Shown here one piece after another: positions 43,958-52,628 of a stretch of DNA of 64,000 nt. The position numbers and the translations under genes are program-made. Position 1 is the first letter of the stretch. Every line of letters starts with the position of its first letter. The stretch covers positions 257,503 to 321,502 of the forward strand of contig NZ_BOVL01000011.1 in NCBI RefSeq assembly GCF_019972155.1, read 5' to 3'. Under the pieces are notes generated by a model. That model was not told where the DNA came from and did not search any database. It was given only the letters and a program-made list of their open reading frames with translations. The DNA is from Bradyrhizobium sp. RD5-C2 (GTDB lineage: Bacteria; Pseudomonadota; Alphaproteobacteria; Rhizobiales; Xanthobacteraceae).

Positions 43958-45661
43958 ATGTCGGAGACCACTGGAGCTTTTGCCACCACTGCGCTGAGCG
44001 GTTACGAGCTGTTGGCCGATCCGCAGTTCAACAAGGGCACGGCGTTCTCCGAGGCCGAGCGCGAGGCGTTCGACCTGCATGGCCTGCTGCCGCCCAATAT
44101 CCTGACGCTGGACGAGCAGGTCTCACGCCGCCTCGAGGCGTTGCGCGGTTACGAGACCGACATTGAGCGTTATGCCTTTCTGCGCGAATTGCAGGACACC
44201 AACGAGACGCTGTTCTACGCGCTCCTGGTCGGCAATCTGGAAGAGCTGCTGCCGATCGTCTACACGCCGACGGTCGGCGAGGGCTGCCAGAAATTCAGCC
44301 GGCTGTTTCGCAAGCCGCGCGGGCTGTTCCTCAGCATTCCGCACCAGCACCGGATCGACCGCATTTTCGCTCATCCGCGCTTCGATCATGTCGAGGCGAT
44401 CGTGGTGACCGACGGCGAGCGCATCCTCGGCCTCGGCGATCAGGGCGCCGGCGGCATGGGCATCCCGATCGGCAAGCTTTCGCTCTATACCGGCTGCGGC
44501 GGCCTGCATCCGGCAACGACGCTGCCCATCCTGCTCGACGTCGGCACCGACAATCCGGACTGCCTGGCCGATCCGCTCTATATCGGCTGGCGCAACGAGC
44601 GCGTCCGCGGTCAGGCCTATGACGACTTCATCGAGGCGTTCGTCTCGGCGGTGGTGAAGCGCTGGCCGCGCGTCCTGCTGCAATGGGAAGACTTTGCCAA
44701 GAACAACGCGACGCGCATGCTCGAGCGCTATCGCGACCGCCTCCTGACCTTCAACGACGACATCCAGGGCACGGCGGCGGTCGCGACCGGCGCCTTGCTC
44801 TCGGCCATCAACGTCACCGGCGTGCCGCTGACCGAGCAGCGCGTCGCGGTGTTCGGCGCGGGCTCCGCCGGCTGCGGCATCGCCAGCCTGATCCGCGCTG
44901 CGATGGTCGATGCCGGCCTTTCCGAGAGCGAAGCGGCGAAACGCTTCTTCATGGTCGATCGCGATGGGCTGCTGCTCGAGGGCATGAGCGGGCTCGCGCC
45001 GTTCCAGCTTCCGTTCGTGCAGAGCAAGCAGGCGATCGCGGGCTGGCCGCTCAGCCATCCCGACAAGATCGCGCTGCTCGACGTCGTGCGCAACGCCAGG
45101 CCGACCGTGCTGATCGGCGTCTCCGGCCAGGCCGGCGCGTTCTCCGAACCGATCGTCCGCGCGATGGCCGAGTGCAACAAGCGGCCGGTGATCTTCCCGC
45201 TGTCGAATCCGACCTCGCGCGAGGAGGCGACGCCTTCCGACATCGAAGCCTGGACCGAGGGACGGGCGCTGATCGGCGTCGGCAGCCCGTTCCCGCCGAT
45301 CACGCGCGACGGCGCGCGCTTCAAGGTCGACCAAACCAACAACTCCTACATCTTCCCAGGCGTCGGCGTCGGCGCGCTCGCGGTCGGCGCCAGCCGGATC
45401 AGCGACGGGATGTTCATGGCGGCCGCCAAGGCGCTGGCCAGCGTCTCGCCGGCCCGCAACAACCCGAAGCACAATCTGCTGCCGCCGGTCAGCGCGCTGC
45501 GCGATGTGTCGCTGACGGTTGCCTTGGCAGTCGCACTCCAGGCGCACAAGGAAGGGCTCGCCAAGGATATTCCGATCGACCAGGTCGAGGCGCGCATCCA
45601 GGCCAAGGTCTGGACGCCGCGCTACGTTCCGTATCGGCGCACGGGAGCCGGCGCTTCCTGA
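43958..45661 (+). CDS. maeA: NAD(P)-dependent malic enzyme
   Basis: A 567-residue enzyme that oxidatively decarboxylates L-malate to pyruvate. The long form without a phosphotransacetylase domain matches the SfcA/MaeA group (about 565 residues). Motifs include YTPTVGEGCQKFS, GLGDQGAGGMGIPIGK (with the catalytic and malate-binding residues), LLTFNDDIQGTAAVA (metal-binding Asp residues) and the NAD motif AVFGAGSAGCGIASL. FPLSNPTSREEATP and the GVGVGALAVGASRISD block follow. In bacteroids malic enzyme feeds acetyl-CoA synthesis from dicarboxylates. A GAAGGGA site precedes the ATG. Confidence 0.94.
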   Translation: MSETTGAFATTALSGYELLADPQFNKGTAFSEAEREAFDLHGLLPPNILTLDEQVSRRLEALRGYETDIERYAFLRELQDTNETLFYALLVGNLEELLPIVYTPTVGEGCQKFSRLFRKPRGLFLSIPHQHRIDRIFAHPRFDHVEAIVVTDGERILGLGDQGAGGMGIPIGKLSLYTGCGGLHPATTLPILLDVGTDNPDCLADPLYIGWRNERVRGQAYDDFIEAFVSAVVKRWPRVLLQWEDFAKNNATRMLERYRDRLLTFNDDIQGTAAVATGALLSAINVTGVPLTEQRVAVFGAGSAGCGIASLIRAAMVDAGLSESEAAKRFFMVDRDGLLLEGMSGLAPFQLPFVQSKQAIAGWPLSHPDKIALLDVVRNARPTVLIGVSGQAGAFSEPIVRAMAECNKRPVIFPLSNPTSREEATPSDIEAWTEGRALIGVGSPFPPITRDGARFKVDQTNNSYIFPGVGVGALAVGASRISDGMFMAAAKALASVSPARNNPKHNLLPPVSALRDVSLTVALAVALQAHKEGLAKDIPIDQVEARIQAKVWTPRYVPYRRTGAGAS

Positions 45662-45697
45662 TCGCGGATGCAGGTTGGATTCTGCGGTGCGTGTATC

Positions 45698-45970
45698 CTA
45701 GCAGCCGCGGCAGATGCCCTTGATCTTGCGGTCGACGATCGCGTCTTCCTGATCGATGATCTGCTGCGATGACGCCGCCGCTGCCGGAATGTCGGCAGCG
45801 CGCGGCTGGCGATGACCGACCGGCGCTAACCATGGCCGCGTCGCGGTTTCATTTGATGCAAATACACCGGGCTCCTGCACCGTCGCCTGTGCGAAGCAAG
45901 ATGTCGCCATGGCTGCGGACAGGATTGCGGCCAGGCCAAGTGCTCTGCCAAGTCGTCGAAGATCGCTCAT
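45698..45970 (-). CDS. Small secreted protein, unknown function
   Basis: About 90 residues with a Sec signal peptide (RALGLAAILSAAMATSCFAQ). The mature part contains WLAPVGHRQPRAADIP, a stretch I associate with small exported proteins of Bradyrhizobium, and ends with KIKGICRGC, whose two Cys could pair. The start at 45970 is chosen because GGAGAT sits 5 bases upstream; the frame is open farther. It converges with malic enzyme. Confidence 0.65.
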   Translation of the reverse strand: MSDLRRLGRALGLAAILSAAMATSCFAQATVQEPGVFASNETATRPWLAPVGHRQPRAADIPAAAASSQQIIDQEDAIVDRKIKGICRGC

Positions 45971-46176
45971 CAGAATCTCCATACCGTCATCGCCGCGTTT
46001 GTGCGCGGCCTTGATGAAATGGAGTGGCTCTCGCGTTCCGGTATTCCCCGGTCGATCTGATGTGATCAGGCGCTCGCGGTTCGGTGATCGCGCGTGATGA
46101 AATAATTCTTCGGAATCCACACTCATTGATCACAGGAGCCGAGCTTGTCGGCTTCATCCACGTGCGGAGAAACCCA

Positions 46177-46410
46177 ATGACCAAATTGACCTTCGTGACG
46201 CTTGCCCTGGTTGCGGCAGCTGCGTATTCGGCTCAGGCGTCCGCGGCCAGCAACAATGCTGCGGTGCGGCGCGCCCATGCTTCGATGACGACCACGACGA
46301 CGACGCCGGTCAGCAGCAAGACGACCGACTGCGTGCGCGCGCCGAACGTCGGATCGTTCGCAACCGCTCCCTTCACCGAGCCGCCCTGCATGCCCGGCAC
46401 GATGCGCTGA
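46177..46410 (+). CDS. Small secreted protein, unknown function
   Basis: 77 residues beginning with a signal peptide (LTFVTLALVAAAAYSAQASA). The mature part is Thr/Ser-rich (a run of seven Thr in SMTTTTTTPVSS) and contains two Cys (DCVRAP, PPCMPG) that could form a disulfide. GGAGA lies 6 bases before the ATG. The open frame extends upstream without a ribosome site. It diverges from the other small secreted gene and converges with the FAH-family gene across a terminator. Confidence 0.65.
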   Translation: MTKLTFVTLALVAAAAYSAQASAASNNAAVRRAHASMTTTTTTPVSSKTTDCVRAPNVGSFATAPFTEPPCMPGTMR

Positions 46411-46426
46411 CCACGCGCAGCAAAAA

Positions 46427-46450
46427 AGCCCCGGACCGAGGTCCGGGGCT
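46427..46450. terminator. Rho-independent terminator between convergent genes
   Basis: An 11-bp perfect stem (AGCCCCGGACC / GGTCCGGGGCT) with a 2-base loop. On the minus strand it is followed by six T residues, serving the FAH-family gene; on the plus strand only CTTGGCTT follows, so it is weaker for the small secreted gene. Confidence 0.85.
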
Positions 46451-46479
46451 CTTGGCTTGAGCTCAAGTCTTGAAGTCGG

Positions 46480-47181
46480 TTATTCCGGCTTGCCGATCGA
46501 CACCTTCAGCGTACCGACGCCGTCGACGCCGCATTCGAGCTTGTCGCCGGGCTGCAGCTGCGACACGCCGGCGGGCGTGCCGGTCATGATGATGTCGCCG
46601 GCGGCGAGCTTCACCTGCTGCGAGAGCTGCCAGATGATTTCAGGCACGTTCCAGATCAGTTCGGTGAGGTCGCCCTTCTGCGCTTCCTTGCCGTTGACGG
46701 TGAGCCAGATTTTGCCCGCGGTCGGGTGGCCGATCTTCGAGGCCGGCTGGATCGCCGAGCAGGGTGCCGAATAGTCGAACGACTTGCCGATCTCCCAGGG
46801 CCGCTCCTTCTTGCGCGAGGCGATCTGCAGGTCGCGGCGGGTCAGGTCGATGCCGACCGCATAGCCGTAGACGTGCTCGAGCGCCTTGTCGGCGGGAATG
46901 TTGAGCCCGCCGCTCTTCATCGCCACCACCAGCTCGACCTCGTGGTGCAGGTCCTTGGTCAGCGGCGGGTAAGGGATCGTCGCACCGTCCGGCACCAGCA
47001 TGTCGGCATGCTTGCCGAAGAAGAACGGCGGCGCACGCTCGTCATTACCCATCTCCCTGATATGCTCGAGATAGTTGCGGCCGACGCACCAGATGCGGCG
47101 GACCGGATAGGTGCCGGATTCGCCGACGACGGGAAGCGAGGGCTGCGGCGGAAGCGGAATGACGGTGGAGGCGGCGTTCAT
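46480..47181 (-). CDS. Fumarylacetoacetate hydrolase-family protein
   Basis: A 233-residue FAH-fold enzyme. The metal-binding acidic residues lie in KDLHHEVELVVAMK, followed by YGYAVGIDLTRRDLQ, KSFDYSAPCSAI, and GDIIMTGTPAGVSQLQPGD near the C-terminus. The short single-domain form includes acylpyruvate hydrolases, oxaloacetate decarboxylases and maleylpyruvate hydrolases that act on ring-cleavage products. The N-terminal ~25 residues (IPLPPQPSLPVVGESGTYPVRRIWCVGRNY) are as in glutathione-pathway acylpyruvases. The exact substrate is open. Confidence 0.86.
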   Translation of the reverse strand: MNAASTVIPLPPQPSLPVVGESGTYPVRRIWCVGRNYLEHIREMGNDERAPPFFFGKHADMLVPDGATIPYPPLTKDLHHEVELVVAMKSGGLNIPADKALEHVYGYAVGIDLTRRDLQIASRKKERPWEIGKSFDYSAPCSAIQPASKIGHPTAGKIWLTVNGKEAQKGDLTELIWNVPEIIWQLSQQVKLAAGDIIMTGTPAGVSQLQPGDKLECGVDGVGTLKVSIGKPE

Positions 47182-47328
47182 GAACGGGTCCCGGAGGGTT
47201 GAAGGAGGGAGCGCGGGCCGTATTTACGCGGTTACGGCGCTGGGGGCTAGGGGCTGCGGCTGCACCAGACGCAGACGTGAGGCCAGCTTTCCGCCGAGCG
47301 CGGCCCGCCTTGGCCGGCAAGAGCGGTG

Positions 47329-48513
47329 ATGCCGATGCGCAGATGGCTTTCGGTCGGCCTGGCGCTGGTTGCCGCGGTCTTGTTCGCTTCCGCTGTTCGC
47401 TTTTTTGTGGTGACCCCGGAACGGATCGACCGGGGACAGAACAAGGTCCAGCGCGTGGCGCTGGATATCACACCCGCCGCGCAGGCCTTGCAGGCGACGC
47501 TCGATGTGGCGGACATGCACGCGGACAGTCTGTTGTGGAAGCGCGACCTGATCGCGCGATCCGATCGCGGCCATATCGACCTGCCGCGGCTGATCGAGGG
47601 CCGCTACGCGTTGCAGGTGTTCTCGTCGGTCACCAAGTCGCCCAAGGGCCAGAACTATGATGCCAACGCCGGCGACACCGACACGATCACGAATCTTGCA
47701 ATCGTCGATCTGCAGCCGATGCGGACCTGGTTCTCGTTGCTGCAGCGCTCGCTGTGGCATGCCGAGAAATTGCACGACTTCGCCGACAAGTCCGCCGGGC
47801 GGCTTCGCGTGATCACGACATCGGCCGACATCGATCGCCTGCTGGCGGATCGCAAGAACGGCACGACGGTGGTTGGCGGAATGCTGTCGATCGAGGGTCT
47901 GCAGGATATCGAGGGCAACATCGACAATCTCGACGTGCTTTACGCCGCCGGATTCAGGATGGCCGGTCTCGCGCACTTCTTCGACAATGACGTCGCAGGC
48001 TCGATGCATGGCGTTGCGAAAGGCGGACTGACGCCGCTCGGCCGCCAGGTGGTGCAGCGGATGGAGGCGAAGGGGATGATCGTCGATCTCGCCCATGCGA
48101 GCCACGCGGCGGTCGCCGACGTGCTGGCGATGACGACGCGCCCGGTGGTCTCGAGCCATGGCGGCGTTCAGGCGACCTGCAAGGTCAACCGCAATCTCAC
48201 CGATGATGAGGTCAGGGGTGTCGCGCGGACCGGCGGCGTGGTCGGGATCGGCTTCTGGCAGGGTGCGGTCTGTTCGCTCGATCCGAACAATGTGGCGCGG
48301 GCGATTGCCCATGTCCGCGACCTGGTCGGGATCGACCATGTCGGCCTCGGCTCGGATTTCGACGGCTCGACCACCACGGGATTCGATGCGAGCGGGATCG
48401 CCGCCGTGACCCAGGCGCTGATGTCGAGCGGGTTCTCCGAGGACGACATCCGCAAGGTCATGGGCGGCAATGTCCTGCGCGTGCTGCGCGCAGGTATTGC
48501 GGCCAAGGGATGA
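47329..48513 (+). CDS. Membrane dipeptidase (peptidase M19, renal dipeptidase family)
   Basis: A zinc dipeptidase of about 394 residues with an N-terminal hydrophobic segment (WLSVGLALVAAVLFASAVRFFVV) that serves as signal anchor. The active-site ligands are visible in ADMHADSLLW (His-x-Asp), GGMLSIEGL (bridging Glu), DLAHASHAA (His) and SSHGGVQ (His). DHVGLGSDFDG provides the last Asp. M19 enzymes split dipeptides, including D-containing ones. The ATG at 47329 is chosen, with a GTG just before and another ATG at 47335. It converges with the ABC exporter. Confidence 0.9.
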   Translation: MPMRRWLSVGLALVAAVLFASAVRFFVVTPERIDRGQNKVQRVALDITPAAQALQATLDVADMHADSLLWKRDLIARSDRGHIDLPRLIEGRYALQVFSSVTKSPKGQNYDANAGDTDTITNLAIVDLQPMRTWFSLLQRSLWHAEKLHDFADKSAGRLRVITTSADIDRLLADRKNGTTVVGGMLSIEGLQDIEGNIDNLDVLYAAGFRMAGLAHFFDNDVAGSMHGVAKGGLTPLGRQVVQRMEAKGMIVDLAHASHAAVADVLAMTTRPVVSSHGGVQATCKVNRNLTDDEVRGVARTGGVVGIGFWQGAVCSLDPNNVARAIAHVRDLVGIDHVGLGSDFDGSTTTGFDASGIAAVTQALMSSGFSEDDIRKVMGGNVLRVLRAGIAAKG

Positions 48514-48516
48514 GTT

Positions 48517-50328
48517 TCAGCCGGTGGCGCTGATCGGCGCCAATGCCAGCGGCGACGGGTCGTGGTGATGCTGCAGGCGGAAGAACGAGGCGTAGCGGCC
48601 GCCGCGGCGCAGCAGCTCCTCGTGACGTCCGCGCTCGACGATCGTGCCGCCCTCGACCACCAGGATCGCATCGGCGTGCATGATGGTGTGCAGGCGGTGC
48701 GCGATCACGATCGTGGTGCGGCCCTGGCAGAGATGCTCGATCGCCTCCTGCACCTGTTTCTCGGACTCCGAGTCGAGTGCGGCGGTGGCCTCGTCGAGCA
48801 GGATGATCGGCGCGTTCTTGATCAGCGCGCGGGCGACCGCGATGCGCTGGCGCTGTCCGCCGGACAGTTGCGCGCCGTGCTCGCCGACCGGCGTGTCGTA
48901 GCCCAGCGGGAAGCTCATGATGAAGTCGTGCGCGCAGGCGGCCTTGGCGGCGTCGACAATCTCGGCCTCGGTGGCGCCTGGCTTGCCGAAGGCGATGTTG
49001 GCGCGGATGGTGTCGCGGAACAGGTAGACATCCTGGCCGACATAGGCGGTCTGCCGGCGCAGCGACTTGCGCGAGACCGACAGGATCGACTGTCCGTCGA
49101 TCAGGATGTCGCCCTCGCGCGTCTCGTAGAAGCGCAGCAGCAAAGCGAGCACCGTCGATTTGCCGCCGCCGGACGGACCGACCAGCGCGGTGACCTTGCC
49201 GGGCTCGGCCATGAAGCTCATGCGGCTCAGCACCGGCTCACCGGGCCGATAGGCAAAGCTGACGTCGCGCAGTTCGATCCGCGCATCGGAGAGTTTGAGC
49301 GCCGGCTTGTCGTCGTCGGCCTGCTCGCTGGCGGGACTGTCGACGACCTCAAGCAGCATCCGCGCGCCGACCAGCTGGCTGTTGAGGTCGATGTTGAGCC
49401 GCGCCAGGCGCTTGGCCGGCTCGGTCGCCATCAGGAAGGCGGTCAGGAAGGTGAAGAATTGGCCCGGCGTGGAGCCGAGCGCCACAACGCTGTAGCCGCC
49501 ATACATCAGGCAGCCGGCGACCGCGAAGCCGCCGAGCATCTCCATCAGCGGATTGGAGCGGTTGGCGACATGCGCCATCTTGTTGGCGTTACGCTCGACG
49601 ATCGCGATGTTCTCGTCGATCCGTTGCTGCATGGCGTCTTCCAGCGTGAACGCCTTCACGGTGCGGATGCCCTGCAGCGATTCCTGCATGGTCTCCATGA
49701 TGTCGGCGGTGCCGGTGAACTGGTTGTAGGCGAGGCCCTTGATCCGCTTCACCAGCTTGCGCAGCACCAGCATCGCCGGCGGCACGGCGACCAGCCCGAT
49801 GAACGACATCAGCGGGTCCTGCCACACCATGACGGCGACCATGCTGATCAGCATCAGGAAGTCGCGGCCGATCGCATTGACCAGCATGTTGAGCACGTCG
49901 GTGATCGACTTGGCGCCGGCGGTGAGCCGCGCCAGGAATTCCGACGAGTGCCGCTGCGAGAAGAAGCCGATGCTTTCGCTCATCAGCTTGGCGAACAATT
50001 GCCGCTGGTTCCGCGCCAGGATGGCGTTGCTGATCTTGGACAGGATCACCATGTGGCCGTAGGTCGCCACGCCCTTGATGAACAGCAGCACAACCGTGAC
50101 GCCGGCAAACATCGCGATGCCGGGGATGTTCTTGTCGACATAGGCCTGGTTGATCACCTGGCCGAGCACGTAAGTGGCGCCGGCCGTCGAGCCGGCCGCA
50201 ACGGCCATCAGGGCGAACGCCGTCAGATAGCGCCGCCAGTAGGTGATCCCCTGTTCCGTGACCAGGCGGCGAATCAGGATCGCCGCGCCATAGGGATCGT
50301 CGGTAATTTTCTTTGGAAACTGAGCCAT
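48517..50328 (-). CDS. ABC exporter, fused permease-ATPase (MsbA-like)
   Basis: A 603-residue half-transporter with six transmembrane helices (residues about 25-330) and a C-terminal ATPase. Walker A is VGPSGGGKST, signature LSGGQRQRIAVARAL, Walker B IILLDEATAALDSE, and the H-loop is IVIAHRLHTI. It resembles MsbA and related lipid exporters, which flip lipid A-core or other lipids to the periplasmic leaflet as homodimers. The position at the start of the LPS block (galE, glycosyltransferases, hldDE follow) supports lipid or glycolipid export. Other drug-type exporters have the same build. Confidence 0.82.
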   Translation of the reverse strand: MAQFPKKITDDPYGAAILIRRLVTEQGITYWRRYLTAFALMAVAAGSTAGATYVLGQVINQAYVDKNIPGIAMFAGVTVVLLFIKGVATYGHMVILSKISNAILARNQRQLFAKLMSESIGFFSQRHSSEFLARLTAGAKSITDVLNMLVNAIGRDFLMLISMVAVMVWQDPLMSFIGLVAVPPAMLVLRKLVKRIKGLAYNQFTGTADIMETMQESLQGIRTVKAFTLEDAMQQRIDENIAIVERNANKMAHVANRSNPLMEMLGGFAVAGCLMYGGYSVVALGSTPGQFFTFLTAFLMATEPAKRLARLNIDLNSQLVGARMLLEVVDSPASEQADDDKPALKLSDARIELRDVSFAYRPGEPVLSRMSFMAEPGKVTALVGPSGGGKSTVLALLLRFYETREGDILIDGQSILSVSRKSLRRQTAYVGQDVYLFRDTIRANIAFGKPGATEAEIVDAAKAACAHDFIMSFPLGYDTPVGEHGAQLSGGQRQRIAVARALIKNAPIILLDEATAALDSESEKQVQEAIEHLCQGRTTIVIAHRLHTIMHADAILVVEGGTIVERGRHEELLRRGGRYASFFRLQHHHDPSPLALAPISATG

Positions 50329-50436
50329 CCGCGTTCCATTGACGGCGGGCAGCGCCGGCCATCAGGGTTGCGGACCTCCTTGCCCGCTTGGCGGGGCTTT
50401 TTCAAGCATAATAACAGCGTGATAACGGCTTGATTT

Positions 50437-51450
50437 TTAGGCCGATTCTGCCTGTCGCGCGGAGCCCCCGCGGTCCCGGAACAGCTTCTCCTCCCAGGCC
50501 AGCGCATGGCTCGCGATGGTCTCGAGATCATCGTAGCGCGGCGTCCAGTCGAGCAGTGAGCGGATCCGGGTCGTATCGGCCACCATGGTCATGATGTCGC
50601 CGGGCCGCCGCGCGGCATAGGCGACCGCGAAATTGCGCATCGAGACCCGGCGCACCGCCTCGATGGTCTCGAGCACGGAATAGCCGCGGCCGTAACCGCA
50701 GTTCATCGTCACCGATTGCCCGCCGCCGCGCAGATAGGACAGCGCCGCGCGATGCGCCTCGACGAGGTCGCTGACATGGATGAAGTCGCGCACGCAGCTG
50801 CCGTCCTGGGTCGGATAGTCGGTGCCGAACACGTCGATCTTGGCGCGCTGGCCGGTCGCGGCCTCGACCGCGATCTTGAGCAGATGGGTGGCGCCGATGG
50901 TGGCAAGACCGACGCGGCCCTTCGGGTCGGCGCCGGCGACATTGAAATAGCGCAGCACGACGTAGCTCATGCCATGGGCGGAGGCGACATCGTGCAGCAT
51001 GATCTCGGTCATCAGCTTCGACGAGCCGTAGGGCGACAGCGGACGGGTCGGTGCGATCTCCGGCACCGGCACCTGGTCCGGATTGCCGTAGACGGCCGCG
51101 GTCGAGGAGAAGATGAAGCGGTTGACGCCGCCCTTCACCGCAGCATTCAGCAGGCTGCGTGTCGTCATGGTGTTGTTGCGGTAGTAGCCGAGCGGATCGC
51201 GCATCGAGTCCGGCACTACGACAGAACCTGCGAAATGGATGATGCTGTCGATGCCGTGCTGTGCGATCACGCCCTCGACGAGGTTCTCGTCGCCGGCATC
51301 GCCAATGAACAGCGGAACACCTTCGGGCAGGAACGCGGAGAAGCCCGTGGAAAGATTGTCGACGACAACGACGCTCTCGCCGGCATCGACCAGCGCATGA
51401 ACCATGTGACTTCCGATATAGCCGGCACCGCCGGTCACAAGCACGGTCAT
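50437..51450 (-). CDS. galE: UDP-glucose 4-epimerase
   Basis: A 337-residue extended SDR. The NAD motif is VTGGAGYIGSHMVHAL, the catalytic Ser/Thr is in FIFSSTAAVYGNP and Tyr-x-x-x-Lys is in SPYGSSKLMTE. YFNVAGADPKGRVG and the VRDFIHVSDL block are characteristic of GalE. It interconverts UDP-glucose and UDP-galactose for polysaccharide synthesis. It is transcribed with the MsbA-like gene, 108 bases upstream of it, with a short GC stem between them. Confidence 0.94.
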   Translation of the reverse strand: MTVLVTGGAGYIGSHMVHALVDAGESVVVVDNLSTGFSAFLPEGVPLFIGDAGDENLVEGVIAQHGIDSIIHFAGSVVVPDSMRDPLGYYRNNTMTTRSLLNAAVKGGVNRFIFSSTAAVYGNPDQVPVPEIAPTRPLSPYGSSKLMTEIMLHDVASAHGMSYVVLRYFNVAGADPKGRVGLATIGATHLLKIAVEAATGQRAKIDVFGTDYPTQDGSCVRDFIHVSDLVEAHRAALSYLRGGGQSVTMNCGYGRGYSVLETIEAVRRVSMRNFAVAYAARRPGDIMTMVADTTRIRSLLDWTPRYDDLETIASHALAWEEKLFRDRGGSARQAESA

Positions 51451-51581
51451 GGATAGAGCTCTCCCGATATCTTTAACCGACGATGCTAGCGGGAGTGCGG
51501 TGAAGAGGGGGTTTCGCGGCGGCCGAACTGGCCACTATGCTTAATGTTGCGTATAAGAACTGGCACGAAACGGAGACTTGC

Positions 51582-52628
51582 GTGCCGATCGAGAACACAC
51601 CTGCCGGCGAGCTCGTGCTCATCGTGCCCAATCTGCACCGACGCTATTCGGGTGTCACCGCGACCAATCGCATGGTCGCGCCGAAGCTTGCCAAGATGTT
51701 TCGCGCAGGCTGGCTCGGCTCGCATCGGCCGGACGGCATCGACGCGATCGGATTTGTCGATCTGATGCGGCTATGGCGGCGCGCCCGACCTGTGATCTGG
51801 CACGCGCGACGCAATGACGAGATGATTGTCGGGCTTTTGCTGCGCGCGCTCGGCTGGCCGCTGAAACTGCTGTTCACATCAGCCGCGCAGCGTCATCACA
51901 CCTGGCTGACGCGCTGGCTGATCGGCAACCAGGATGCGATCATCGCCACCAGCCCGCTGTCGGCCTCCTATCTGAAGCGCGACGCCACCGTGGTGATGCA
52001 CGGCGTCGATACCGACCGCTATGTGCCGCCGGCCGATCGCGCGAACACCTTCGCCGAAAGCGGATTGCCGGGCCGTTATGCGATCGGCTGCTTCGGGCGG
52101 GTGCGCGCGCAGAAGGGCAGCGACGTGTTCGTCGAGGCGATGTGCAGGCTGCTGCCGCGCTATCCCGATTTCACTGCGGTGATCGTCGGCGCGGTGGTGC
52201 CGGAGCAGCTGGCCTTTGCCAATGAGCTGAAGCGGAAGATCGAGACCGCCGGCCTGCATTCGCGCATCATCATCACCGGAGAATTGCCGATCGAGGATGT
52301 CGTGCGCTGGTACCAGCGGCTGACGATCTACGCCTTCACCTCGCGCAACGAAGGTTTCGGCCTGACCTTGATCGAGGCGATGTCGGCCGGCGCGGCGCTG
52401 GTGGCGGCACGCGCGGGCGCCGCCGAGTTCGTCGTCGAGGACGGCACGACCGGCGTGCTGACGCCTGCAGGCGATGCCGACGCGCTGGCGGCCGCGCTCG
52501 AGCCCTTGATGCGCGACCCGGCGTCGGCCGCGGCCATGGGGGCGCGGGCACGCCAACGAGTTGTGGATAAGTTCAGCCTCGACGCGGAGGCGAACGCGAT
52601 CGCCGCGGTCTATCGCACGCTGATCTGA
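51582..52628 (+). CDS. Glycosyltransferase family 4 (LpcC-like LPS core mannosyltransferase)
   Basis: A GT4 retaining glycosyltransferase of about 348 residues. The donor-binding C-terminal domain has YAIGCFGRVRAQKGSDVFVEA and the E-x7-E motif region SRNEGFGLTLIEAMSAGAA. The N-terminal LIVPNLHRRYSGVTATNR resembles rhizobial LpcC, a mannosyltransferase adding to Kdo in the LPS core. A GTG at 51582 is preceded by GGAG; an ATG at 51537 lacks a ribosome site, so the protein may be up to 15 residues longer. It overlaps the tail of the convergent heptosyltransferase by 19 bases. Confidence 0.82.
   Translation: MPIENTPAGELVLIVPNLHRRYSGVTATNRMVAPKLAKMFRAGWLGSHRPDGIDAIGFVDLMRLWRRARPVIWHARRNDEMIVGLLLRALGWPLKLLFTSAAQRHHTWLTRWLIGNQDAIIATSPLSASYLKRDATVVMHGVDTDRYVPPADRANTFAESGLPGRYAIGCFGRVRAQKGSDVFVEAMCRLLPRYPDFTAVIVGAVVPEQLAFANELKRKIETAGLHSRIIITGELPIEDVVRWYQRLTIYAFTSRNEGFGLTLIEAMSAGAALVAARAGAAEFVVEDGTTGVLTPAGDADALAAALEPLMRDPASAAAMGARARQRVVDKFSLDAEANAIAAVYRTLI

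Noticed and set aside
50383..50402. Terminator-like GC stem followed by TTTTT on the plus strand
   Set aside because: No plus-strand gene ends before it; the stem is only five pairs without a bulge. It lies between galE and the MsbA-like gene, which run on the other strand.
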